From an uncultured Chloroflexota bacterium (GTDB lineage Bacteria; Chloroflexota; Anaerolineae; Aggregatilineales; Phototrophicaceae), in NCBI GenBank assembly GCA_937974245.1, contig CALJKV010000042.1, positions 1-32,395 on the forward strand: a stretch of DNA of 32,395 nt. The letters are read 5' to 3'. The translations under genes were made by a program, and so were the position numbers. Position 1 is the first letter of the stretch, and each line of letters begins with the position of its first letter. This document shows positions 24,472 to 32,395 of this stretch, piece after piece. The notes beneath the pieces were generated by a model. That model ran no database searches. It was not told where the DNA came from and worked only from the letters and a program-made list of their open reading frames with translations.

Positions 24472-26922
24472 ATGGTTGTACAAGCAAAGAGAGAGCATCA
24501 GAAGCATACTCAAGGTCACCCCAATAAGGCACCTCAATCGAAAACTGTGCATGATCGTGAGATGCGAGCGTTTCGGCGCGACCTTGACCAATGTTTCACA
24601 CTTGTGGATACGCGACAAGCAGTTACGCTGATTCAGCAGTTCCGCGAACAACATCTTCAATCGAACCTTCACTCCCATGAAAAGCCCAACCTACCAGCAA
24701 AAGTTGCGCAGCTAGCTGCCAGCGTTATCCTGCAACAAACACCCCCCATGTTTGCCACGTTGGATATGACCAGAGAAGAACTGCAGGATTTGCGCTTCCA
24801 GGCGGCCGAAGTTGTACTTGCAGATTCCCCTTTTTTTGATCGGTTAGCCAGCATATCGCGACAGCTACATCCAAATGGAAATGCGTGGCTGGTCGAATAT
24901 TTCTGTGCCTACGGAAGAAAGCGGGCAGCTGCGATAACGGAAGGGCCCTCTCATAGTAACGGGCGCAGCGTCGTGAGTCCTGCAACTCCCGCACAATCTA
25001 TTGAATCAAATCCCTTGATTTCTGGTGCGAAACCGTCTTTCACAACAGCTTTACCCAGAGTCTGGATTCCTGTCAGCATAAAGATAACCGTTCCTTATGT
25101 GATTCTGGCCGTATTACTGGCAGCGGTGGGAACTTATCTGGGCAGGCAGGTCATCTTAAGCACCCTTGATGAACGCCTTACCAATCAGTTGATCGAGGTC
25201 GGTAAGCTCAGTTCAGATCGTATGGTTGTTGAAGAAACACAGAGGCTTGCAACACTGCGTCTGCTGGCAAATATCCAGGACATGCCAGCAGCGATCGTGT
25301 CGGGGGACACTGAGCGATTGCGCAATTTAGCGCTTCCAGTTGCCATAAATAACCACGAAGAGGCGATTGAGATTGTAAATAGCCAAGGGCAGGCTGTTCT
25401 CTCAATGCGGCATCGGGACGGTCAAGCCGTTGAGCGGTACGAGTTCACCCAAGGGGATACGATTTTTGGGCAATGGCTATTTGTGCAAAACGCCCTGCAG
25501 CGCCGCTTGGATCAGGGGCGCGATAAATATGCTGACGTGATGGATGCTCCCTGGGGGAGATTTTTTTATATCGCAGGTCCAGTAATTAATCCTACCGGGG
25601 ATGTCGTTGGTGCCATTCTCGTGGGCAAGTCACTCAATTCACTGGTAAGCCAGTTCCGACAGGAAACGCTGGCCCATACAACCTTCTACGCCCTTGATGG
25701 TCATCCCGTCGCCTCCTCACACTTCTTGATCGATGCTACTAAGGACATCAATTTAGGGTCTGAGCAGATAAACAGCGTGTTCAATCGACTGGATAATGAA
25801 AGCCTGATTCGGGATATCTCCATTGGAAGCATTAATTATCGAGAAATTCTGTCATCCTGGGAAGTAAGAGATGGCGAAGATATCGGCGTGATGGGAGTCT
25901 CGTTACCACCACAATTTCTCATTAGCGCTAGCCAAATAACCGTCCTGCAACTTGTTGTGCTGGTGGTTGTTGGCCTTTTTATTGTGATTGGTGTTGGCCT
26001 TCTTGTCTCTAATCGCATCACGAAGCCGCTTTTAAGAATTGTCAATGCCTCGCGTCAGGTAGCACATGGAAACCTGAACGCAATGGTGAATCTGTCTACT
26101 AACGATGAGATGACCATCCTTGCGCAAGCCTTCAATCATATGGTTGCGAGTATGCGCGATGGGACCAAACGTCGTCTGCGCGAAATTAAGCTGCGGCAAT
26201 CGTTGAAGCATGAGCGAGATATGCGTGAAATGAAGTCCCGTTTTGTCTCGATGGTCTCACACGAGTTTCGCACCCCGCTCGCGAGTATCCTGTCATCGAG
26301 TGAATATCTCGAGCATTACTCACTTCGCACGCCACCGGAGAAACTCAATAAACACTATCGGAGAATTGAGACATCCGTCAACAATTTAATACGTTTATTA
26401 GACGAGGTTCTGTTAATTGGCAGAGCTGAGGGCGGGCGACTCGAGTTCGACCCAGCGCCGGTAGATTTGGTCAGGTTGTGTCAGGACGTCATTGAAAACA
26501 TGCGGTCAACCGCATCTCAAAATCATCAGCTCCGGTTCCTGTGTCGCCATAAAGCAAATCTCGTCATGGCAGACGGCCATCTTATACAAATAGCTCTCGG
26601 AAATCTGGTGTCAAATGCGATCAAATATTCTCCGTCTGGTGGCGTGATCCACATAGAGTTGGCGTTTCAAACAACATCAATTGGGATTCGGGTCATTGAC
26701 GAAGGCATCGGGATTCCACAAGCAGATCGACGACGGCTTTTTGAACACTTCTATAGGGCAAGCAATGCCGGCGCAATTCCTGGTACGGGACTTGGTCTGT
26801 ATATCGTCAAGATGGTGGTCGATCTGCATGGCGGTTCCGTCGCATTAAAGAGTCAAGAGGGCAATGGCACTACATTTCTTATCAAAATCCCACGAATCGA
26901 CTTCAAGGAGGCGCAAACGTGA
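24472..26922 (+). CDS. Membrane sensor histidine kinase with HAMP domain and long cytoplasmic N-terminus
   Basis: The product is 816 residues. About 200 hydrophilic residues with no family that I recognise precede the first membrane helix (about 204-224). An extracytoplasmic sensor (about 225-487) contains a cache-like segment FFYIAGPVINPTGDVVGAILVG. TM2 is near 489-512, followed by HAMP (about 511-563). HisKA has FVSMVSHEFRTPL with phosphoacceptor H597. The HATPase has NLVSNAIKYSPSGG, DEGIGIP and GTGLGLYIVK. It is a class I kinase that likely senses an extracellular ligand. The stop overlaps the next gene by 4 bases (GTGA), indicating coupled production. The start at 24472 lacks a convincing ribosome site, so the true N-terminus may be shorter, for example Met31. 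Confidence 0.9.
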   Translation: MVVQAKREHQKHTQGHPNKAPQSKTVHDREMRAFRRDLDQCFTLVDTRQAVTLIQQFREQHLQSNLHSHEKPNLPAKVAQLAASVILQQTPPMFATLDMTREELQDLRFQAAEVVLADSPFFDRLASISRQLHPNGNAWLVEYFCAYGRKRAAAITEGPSHSNGRSVVSPATPAQSIESNPLISGAKPSFTTALPRVWIPVSIKITVPYVILAVLLAAVGTYLGRQVILSTLDERLTNQLIEVGKLSSDRMVVEETQRLATLRLLANIQDMPAAIVSGDTERLRNLALPVAINNHEEAIEIVNSQGQAVLSMRHRDGQAVERYEFTQGDTIFGQWLFVQNALQRRLDQGRDKYADVMDAPWGRFFYIAGPVINPTGDVVGAILVGKSLNSLVSQFRQETLAHTTFYALDGHPVASSHFLIDATKDINLGSEQINSVFNRLDNESLIRDISIGSINYREILSSWEVRDGEDIGVMGVSLPPQFLISASQITVLQLVVLVVVGLFIVIGVGLLVSNRITKPLLRIVNASRQVAHGNLNAMVNLSTNDEMTILAQAFNHMVASMRDGTKRRLREIKLRQSLKHERDMREMKSRFVSMVSHEFRTPLASILSSSEYLEHYSLRTPPEKLNKHYRRIETSVNNLIRLLDEVLLIGRAEGGRLEFDPAPVDLVRLCQDVIENMRSTASQNHQLRFLCRHKANLVMADGHLIQIALGNLVSNAIKYSPSGGVIHIELAFQTTSIGIRVIDEGIGIPQADRRRLFEHFYRASNAGAIPGTGLGLYIVKMVVDLHGGSVALKSQEGNGTTFLIKIPRIDFKEAQT

Positions 26923-28037
26923 TTAAGGTTTTGGTCATTGAGGATGATCCCCCTATTCTGGACAACATTCTCGACACACTCGAGGCGGAGGGATTTGAGG
27001 TACAGGGGGCAACAGACGGTCTTGCAGGCCTTGAATTAGCCCAAACGCTTTCCCCGGATTTGATCCTATGTGACATTGTGATGCCTCGACTCGATGGATA
27101 TGGCGTTCTGCAAAATCTTCGGGGTGACCCGTCTACAGCCAACACACCGTTCATATTTCTGACCTGCCGCTCAGAACGCGCAGATATGCGTCAGGGAATG
27201 GAGATGGGGGCTGATGATTATCTGCCCAAGCCCTATACCCGTGCTGAACTCTTGGGCGCGATTAATACGAGGCTCAAAAAGCTGGAGGCATTCCGCAATC
27301 TACAACGGGAGTATGAACAAATCAAGACTTCAGATCAGCTCAAATCCGACATGATCCGTGTCGCCGCCCATGATCTGAACAACCCGTTGAGCGTTATGTC
27401 TCTTACACTTCAGATGCTGGTTCGTGTGTACGGTAAGGAACTACCCCAGGATGTCCTGAATAAGCTAGCAAGCATTGAAGCGCAATCGAACAAATTGAAA
27501 CATATTGCCAGCGATATACTCTCGGTTGAGCGTATTGATGCGATGAACGTGGAGCGGTTGGTTGAGTTGGTAGACCTGACCGAACTCGTGCGCGATGAAT
27601 TCCATAACTATGACGAAAATGCCCAGCGCAAAAAACAGCGTTTTCTATTAGAACAATCAACACAGCCGATAATGGTCCATGCCGATGTGTTGGAACTGGA
27701 CCATGCGATTAGCAACCTGATTAGCAACGCAATCAAATACACGCAGGTCGGAGGTACTGTGAGAGTCGTCGTGCGCAAAGAGGCAGCGAGAGCCGTTTTT
27801 GCGGTTGAGGACAACGGATATGGTATTCCGCAAGAAAATCAAGGCCGACTATTCGAAGCATTCTATCGTGTCAAAACACAAGAGACCAGTGATATTGAAG
27901 GCACAGGACTGGGTCTGCACCTGGTGAAGAAGATTGTAGAACGTAATCAGGGCACAATGATTTTCAGTAGTGTTTATGGCAAAGGCAGCAGCTTTGGATT
28001 CTGGATGCCGCTTGGTGTAAGCATATCGAACCGGTAG
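26919..28037 (+). CDS. Hybrid REC - histidine kinase
   Basis: The product is 372 residues. A GTG start lies 7 bases after AAGGAGG. The N-terminal receiver (1-120) has acidic pair D9-D10, phosphoacceptor D52 in DLILCDIVMP, T82 and K104. A helical linker leads to HisKA with RVAAHDLNNPL (H151) and to HATPase with NLISNAIKYTQVGG, EDNGYGIP and EGTGLGLHLVKK. There is no membrane segment, so it is cytoplasmic. The 4-bp overlap with the preceding kinase suggests that the kinase phosphorylates this REC, which then tunes the attached kinase in a relay. The output regulator is not identified. Confidence 0.92.
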   Translation: MIKVLVIEDDPPILDNILDTLEAEGFEVQGATDGLAGLELAQTLSPDLILCDIVMPRLDGYGVLQNLRGDPSTANTPFIFLTCRSERADMRQGMEMGADDYLPKPYTRAELLGAINTRLKKLEAFRNLQREYEQIKTSDQLKSDMIRVAAHDLNNPLSVMSLTLQMLVRVYGKELPQDVLNKLASIEAQSNKLKHIASDILSVERIDAMNVERLVELVDLTELVRDEFHNYDENAQRKKQRFLLEQSTQPIMVHADVLELDHAISNLISNAIKYTQVGGTVRVVVRKEAARAVFAVEDNGYGIPQENQGRLFEAFYRVKTQETSDIEGTGLGLHLVKKIVERNQGTMIFSSVYGKGSSFGFWMPLGVSISNR

Positions 28038-28104
28038 CTTTGGAGGCTGCAAGCGATTTGTCCATTGAATAGCTGAAGCAAATCATTGTTAGGATGAGGC
28101 ACGA

Positions 28105-29652
28105 TTGTCCAATCGACCACACCATAATCAGCGAAAGAGCCGGAAACGCGGCTCACGGTGGCTTCTGCTGTTTATGCTGCCATTTTGTGCAATTCTCTGC
28201 CTGTGTTCATTGTGGCTTGCCATCAACACTCCGAGAATGGCTTATTGGAAGTTCGTTTCCATTGCGATGCACTCTACGTTACAGGCGGACTATAGCATGG
28301 ATGTATTCTCAGCTCCCAATGCCGGTTATCGCCTGGAGATTATTGCCGATACAATTCGAGATGAGCGGATTCCAGAGGATGATATTGATGCCCGTATGGC
28401 AACCCTGGTAACGGAATTGCGGACACCAGTGAACTCAGTTACACCGATCACTAGCCTACAACCTACGGCCTATCCACTGCCCGGATTGGCCGAAATGCCA
28501 AAGGATGTCAGCCTGACACAGCCGCCCACGTTGGCACCTTCATCAACATCCATTAACAAGCCTATTGAACAGCAAACCCCTACAGCAATGCTTACTGTCA
28601 CGATGACGACAACAGCCACTGGGACACTTGAGGCTATAGAGCCGGGTATCCCAACGCAAACATCCACTCCTATCGTCGAATTACCAACGCTGTTGATGCC
28701 CGCCGCCTCGCCCACCTTCGCATCAACAGAGATGAAGCCGGCAACACACGTACCAACCGCGACGATACCGCCTTTTGTCCCGCCGACCAATACGAAAACA
28801 CTTCCCGCCAGCAATACGCCAACAGCAACGCCGACTGCGACAAATACACCAACCGCAACGCACACGCCGACCAGCACGGTCACGTCCACGCCAAACGCGA
28901 CCCCGACACCAACGGCTATCCACACGCCAACTGCGACTTATACAGCGGAACCATCGGAAATAGCAACCGGCACCCAAACATTGACTGTCACGGCTACTCT
29001 CACGCTGACAAGTACACCGACACCAACAAATACATCAACCGAAACGCAAACACCAACCAGCACAGCCACACCCACCGCGATCATGACACCGACAGCGACT
29101 GCAACGGCAACTCATACGCCAACTGACACTCTGACGCCAACTGACACTCATACACCCACGCCGACGTTCACACCGTCTGACACACCGACACCAACTGCTA
29201 CTCATACGGCGACACCCACGCCAACTCAACAAACTGGGTGTTCCTCCCCACTTCCAGATGATGGGACATTACCAGATGGTTTTGTGCAAAGCGTGACGCC
29301 TCCTCATGGCTCCGTGGGATTTCCACTAAGTTCAAATACGATTTATGTGCAATTCACCCAGCCAATGAAGGACACAATCGGGTCGGGGAGTGTCAGCGAT
29401 CCAAGTAGTTACAAACTGAGGCAAGGGATCAACGCGGTCGCTATTCTGTCAGTAAACTACAATTCTGTAACGTTTGTGGCTTCTGTCACTTTCGATACAA
29501 CGGATCCGAATTGGACTGCGGATACTTTATACCAGTTCAGCATAGAATCGGGCATACAGAATGCTTGTGACATGACCCAGGATATAAAAATACAAATCAT
29601 TTTAAAACTGGTAGTTAGGGGGGATGAACCGTGTCAGGAACGAGACAACTAA
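28105..29652 (+). CDS. Membrane-anchored Thr/Pro-rich surface protein with Ig-like C-terminal domain
   Basis: The product is 515 residues. TTG start at 28105 with GAGG 5 bases upstream. The basic N-terminus (RKSRKRGSR) precedes one hydrophobic segment (WLLLFMLPFCAILCLCSLWLA), a signal anchor. Residues about 115-375 are a Thr/Pro-rich stalk of TPTAT, TPTPT and HTPT repeats. The C-terminal ~130 residues, from GCSSPLPDDG, contain a Big_5-like Ig fold (VTPPHGSVGFPLSSNTIYVQFTQPM) that often occurs in surface proteins. Two Cys near each end could form a disulphide. It lies just after the kinase hybrid. The role is unknown; it may be a sensed or displayed surface element. Confidence 0.8.
   Translation: MSNRPHHNQRKSRKRGSRWLLLFMLPFCAILCLCSLWLAINTPRMAYWKFVSIAMHSTLQADYSMDVFSAPNAGYRLEIIADTIRDERIPEDDIDARMATLVTELRTPVNSVTPITSLQPTAYPLPGLAEMPKDVSLTQPPTLAPSSTSINKPIEQQTPTAMLTVTMTTTATGTLEAIEPGIPTQTSTPIVELPTLLMPAASPTFASTEMKPATHVPTATIPPFVPPTNTKTLPASNTPTATPTATNTPTATHTPTSTVTSTPNATPTPTAIHTPTATYTAEPSEIATGTQTLTVTATLTLTSTPTPTNTSTETQTPTSTATPTAIMTPTATATATHTPTDTLTPTDTHTPTPTFTPSDTPTPTATHTATPTPTQQTGCSSPLPDDGTLPDGFVQSVTPPHGSVGFPLSSNTIYVQFTQPMKDTIGSGSVSDPSSYKLRQGINAVAILSVNYNSVTFVASVTFDTTDPNWTADTLYQFSIESGIQNACDMTQDIKIQIILKLVVRGDEPCQERDN
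28800..29230 (+). repeat. Degenerate ACxCCxACx Thr/Pro-coding microsatellite-like tract
   Basis: A long run of degenerate 6-12 bp units (ACACCAAC, ACGCCAACT, ACTCATAC types) encodes the TPT/ATHT stalk of the surface protein. Such tracts slip readily and vary between strains. Confidence 0.75.
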
Positions 29653-29987
29653 AAAAGGTGCACAATACTTCACGCATCTCCAGTGGTGCTCTGGTGGATA
29701 TAAACACCAACCGATTTCTGGGGTGTGTCTTCATTTTTAGGCAAACACGGTGTTCAACTGTGCTGAGTTGGGCTATATGAGATATTCACAAAATTACAAT
29801 TGTTAAATATCGGGCAAGGCGTAAAATTGGTTTATAACAGGTTGGCACAGAATTCGACCAATGACAACAAGTTAAGAGATATTCGCTAATTCCGATAGGT
29901 TCGCATCAACAGTGGGCAACGTCATAACCTTGAATCATTGTTCAAAAGTCGATTTCCAGGTTCAGGATAGTATTAAGAAGGACAGGT
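29653..29987. other. 335-base intergenic region, no gene seen
   Basis: AT-rich spacer. A weak hairpin (ACACC at 29704-29708 with GGTGT at 29722-29726) is followed by a short T-rich run and may end the surface-protein transcript. No gene, RNA or clear promoter is supported. Confidence 0.4.
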
Positions 29988-30365
29988 ATGATAACCGGTG
30001 CGACAATCTTAATTGTTGAAGATGAAGCAATTGTTGCTCTGGATATTAAGAATCGGCTGGGGCGGATGGGGTACCGAGTACCAGCAATAGCACTTACCGG
30101 AGAGGAAGCCCTCGCATTCACCGACCATATACAGCCAGACTTGATCATCATGGACATCGGATTGAATGGCGTTATGGACGGAATCCAGGCAGCAGAACAG
30201 ATTCTCTCCCGTTTCGCTGTCCCAATCATATTCATGACCGCCTATTCGGATATCAACACGAAGCAGAGCCTTGAGAGGCTGTCACCCCTCGCATTTCTCA
30301 CTAAGCCATTCGAGGCCAAGGAGTTGCTGGAAACCGTGCAACTTGCGCTTGGAAGTGAGAGGTAA
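29988..30365 (+). CDS. Stand-alone response regulator receiver
   Basis: The product is 125 residues, a single REC domain: ATILIVEDEAIVALDIKNRL, phosphoacceptor in DLIIMDIGLNGVMDG, then FMTAYSD and the Lys of FLTKPF. The VEDExIVALDI and KPFEAKELLETV pattern is the type that commonly pairs with HisKA_2 kinases. No output domain is present, so it signals through protein contact or onward phosphotransfer. The ATG follows GAAGGACAGG. The HisKA_2 kinase gene begins 4 bases after its stop, making them an operon. Confidence 0.92.
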   Translation: MITGATILIVEDEAIVALDIKNRLGRMGYRVPAIALTGEEALAFTDHIQPDLIIMDIGLNGVMDGIQAAEQILSRFAVPIIFMTAYSDINTKQSLERLSPLAFLTKPFEAKELLETVQLALGSER

Positions 30366-30369
30366 GCTC

Positions 30370-32395
30370 GTGTCGTCCTATCTGCAATCAATCTACAGTC
30401 AGCTTCTTAGCCTGATCGCAATCGGGATCGCGATACTTGCATTCACGAGATGGCGTTTGCGCGCGATGCGCCCCACCGCGGCGACCGGCGCATTACTGTT
30501 GTGGTGTGGGGCATTGTGGATTCTGACAAATGCGCTGGAGATTTCCAGTACCGATGTGCAGACTGCCCTGGTCTGGACCAAGCTCGAGTATCTCGCGATG
30601 GTGCCCATCCCGGTCTTGTGGCTCGTATTGGCATTACAATTCACACAGCGTGAATACTATCTGACCATAAAGTGGCTTGGGCCGCTGGTAGCTGTCTCGG
30701 TCGTTATCCTGATCGTATTGCTCACCAACGAGTATCACGGGTTATTTGTCTCGAATGCTCACCTCGAATTCAGGGATTCGGCAGCAGACCTTGTGCCTGA
30801 TCCTGGCCCCATGATGGTCTTCTTCTACGTCTATGGCTATATGCTCATCATTCTGGGCACGCTAATGCTCCTCCAAAAACTGCTGCGCTCCAGGGCATTC
30901 CGCTGGCAAGGCAGCGTAGTGTTACTGGGTGTCGCGCTTTCCGTGGGGGCCAATATTCTGGATTGGAGCCGGCTGAATCCAGTCCAGCCCCTAAAACTCA
31001 CCCCCTTGGCACTGACCGTTTCGGTGCCCTTGTTCATTATCACGCTTGTTTGGGCACGGCGCGCCGATATCGTGCCGGTCGCCCGCAGCAGTGTGATTCA
31101 GACGATGCAGGATGCCGTTCTGGTGTTGGACATCGAAAACCGCATAATGGACTTGAATCCGGCAGCTGAGGCAATTATCGGTCACCGGATTGCGCAAGTA
31201 ATCGGCAAGACACTGGAAGAATCGTGGCCTGAATGGGGCAGACAGGTAGACACATTGTCGCAACGGCCAGGAAGAAGCGGTGAAGTCCGCCTCGGGGTAG
31301 GAGACCTTGAGCGTGTCTTTGACGTGCGCCGATCCAACTTGAACGATTGGCGCGGGCAATGTACCAGTCGCGTAATTGTATTGCGGGACATGACGGAACG
31401 GGCACAGGCAGAGGCTCTACTTCAGATGAGCGAGGAGTATTTTCGCGCGCTGACTGAAAATGCCACAGATTTTGTGATCATACTCGACGGAAATGCACTG
31501 ATTAGGTACGTCAGCCCATCCATTATGCGGGCATTTGGTTTTAATACGACCGAGATTGTCGGGAAAAGCACATTTGACTTCATCCATCCCGATGAGCGCG
31601 ATACATTCTTAGTAGCATTAAGCACATCAGCTCAGAATCCGGGGGTGGCAGCTCCTATAGTCACACGTTTTCATCAAGCGGATGGAGGCTTGCGTAAACT
31701 CGAATGCGTCATCAACAACTTGCTCAATCACCCTGCCGTCAGGGGAATAGTCGTTAATGCACGCGATGTTACGGAACGCGAATCAGTCCTGGAAGCATTG
31801 CGGCTGAGCGAGGAAAGATACCGGCTGCATTTCACCCACATCAATGATGTGATCTACTCCTTTGATACCCAGCTGCGAGTCACGTCGGTGTCACCAGGTA
31901 TTGAAAGAATTCTGGGCTACGCATCTGAAGATATGATTGGGAAGTGTTTAGCAAACCCGGAAGAAATTCCACTCCTTTCCCCTCGGTATTTCGAGAAGGC
32001 AGCTACCGAAGCTATTCGTGTTCTAAGCGGGGAACGTCTCGAAGGTGCAATATATGAATTCATTGCCAAAGATGGAACAATAAGAACTGCAGAAATCAGC
32101 TCCAGCCCTGTCTTCCAGAATGGACAGGTTATTGGGGCAATCAACGTTGCCCGCGATATCACAGAACGGCTGGAGGCTGAAGAACGATTACGGGTGTCGT
32201 TGGCGGAGAAAGAAATACTGCTGAAGGAAATTCACCACCGCGTCAAAAATAACTTGCAAATAATCTCCAGCCTGCTCAATTTGCAGGCCACTGCGACAGA
32301 TGCTCCCGCTATCCAGATGCAGTACCAAGACAGTCAGAATCGCATCCGCTCGATGGCCCTCGTCCACGAGCGTCTTTATCGCTCGGACGACCTGA
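30370..32395 (+). CDS. 7TM sensor histidine kinase with three PAS domains, HisKA_2 type (partial, runs off window)
   Basis: At least 675 residues; the 3' end lies beyond the window. GTG start at 30370, 7 bases after GAGAGG. The first ~230 residues form about seven membrane helices as in the histidine-kinase N-terminal 7TM domain (LLLWCGALWILTNALEISS, LEYLAMVPIPVLWLVLALQFT). Three PAS domains follow at about 242-345, 354-470 and 481-600, each ending in an R-D-x-TER-like segment. The HisKA_2 helix begins KEIHHRVKNNLQIISSLLNLQ (H622/H623). Its partner is the REC just upstream. This DHp region is close to that of the kinase at 22241-23842, indicating paralogues. Confidence 0.93.
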   Translation, partial: MSSYLQSIYSQLLSLIAIGIAILAFTRWRLRAMRPTAATGALLLWCGALWILTNALEISSTDVQTALVWTKLEYLAMVPIPVLWLVLALQFTQREYYLTIKWLGPLVAVSVVILIVLLTNEYHGLFVSNAHLEFRDSAADLVPDPGPMMVFFYVYGYMLIILGTLMLLQKLLRSRAFRWQGSVVLLGVALSVGANILDWSRLNPVQPLKLTPLALTVSVPLFIITLVWARRADIVPVARSSVIQTMQDAVLVLDIENRIMDLNPAAEAIIGHRIAQVIGKTLEESWPEWGRQVDTLSQRPGRSGEVRLGVGDLERVFDVRRSNLNDWRGQCTSRVIVLRDMTERAQAEALLQMSEEYFRALTENATDFVIILDGNALIRYVSPSIMRAFGFNTTEIVGKSTFDFIHPDERDTFLVALSTSAQNPGVAAPIVTRFHQADGGLRKLECVINNLLNHPAVRGIVVNARDVTERESVLEALRLSEERYRLHFTHINDVIYSFDTQLRVTSVSPGIERILGYASEDMIGKCLANPEEIPLLSPRYFEKAATEAIRVLSGERLEGAIYEFIAKDGTIRTAEISSSPVFQNGQVIGAINVARDITERLEAEERLRVSLAEKEILLKEIHHRVKNNLQIISSLLNLQATATDAPAIQMQYQDSQNRIRSMALVHERLYRSDDL

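Noticed and set aside
28800..29230. CRISPR array
   Set aside because: The repeats are short, degenerate, without unique spacers, and encode a Thr/Pro stalk in frame.

Overview
This window looks like a piece of a Chloroflexota chromosome, probably of the Anaerolineae type. The inference rests on the low-complexity Thr/Pro and Ala-rich surface proteins, the dnaB / DnaD-like / DnaC-like gene order, and the mix of ATG, GTG and TTG starts. No rRNA or tRNA was recognised, so the taxon is an inference. The region from about 22.1 kb to the right edge reads visibly more AT-rich than the region from 4 to 22 kb.

Layout. (a) 1-2.8 kb, minus strand: a secreted, membrane-anchored von Willebrand A protein with Ig-like repeats and an 18-bp (six-residue) Ala-rich repeat, closed by a clear terminator at the left edge. 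(b) 3.0-9.5 kb, plus strand: a bifunctional-nuclease-family protein, then a replication cluster of DnaB helicase interrupted by a full-length intein, a DnaD-domain protein, and a helicase-loader-like protein carrying two complete DnaC-type ATPase modules, then a GNAT acetyltransferase. (c) 9.6-16.4 kb, minus strand: a maltodextrin-type uptake operon (binding protein fused to two X25-like domains, two permeases, a cytoplasmic GH13 enzyme), preceded by a MarR regulator with a near-consensus promoter and a palindromic operator. (d) 16.5-17.4 kb, minus strand: a DUF123 (GIY-YIG-like) protein translationally coupled to an unrecognised small protein. (e) 17.5-19.0 kb, plus strand: a PrdB/GrdB-like reductase whose frame is interrupted by one in-frame TGA at a UxxC motif, followed by a SECIS-like hairpin, i.e. 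a candidate selenoprotein; then a RibD-C/DHFR-like reductase. (f) 19.2-20.2 kb, minus strand: a decayed patch with two gene fragments joined at a 12-bp palindrome, and two small membrane proteins. (g) 20.4-22.1 kb, minus strand: a ComM/YifB-type AAA+ protein with an in-frame insertion of about 108 bp. (h) 22.2-32.4 kb: a signalling block with two HisKA_2-type membrane kinases (one running off the window), a HAMP kinase coupled by a 4-bp overlap to a REC-kinase hybrid, a Thr/Pro-rich surface protein, and a stand-alone receiver.

How the genes may work together. The dnaB cluster encodes a helicase and its likely loading apparatus. The transport operon would import maltodextrins (no ABC ATPase gene is present, so a shared MsmK-type ATPase elsewhere is likely) and cleave them in the cytoplasm. 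The signalling block probably forms at least two phosphorelay units. The most notable object is the candidate selenoprotein at 17511-18293: ordinary gene calling would cut it at codon 174.
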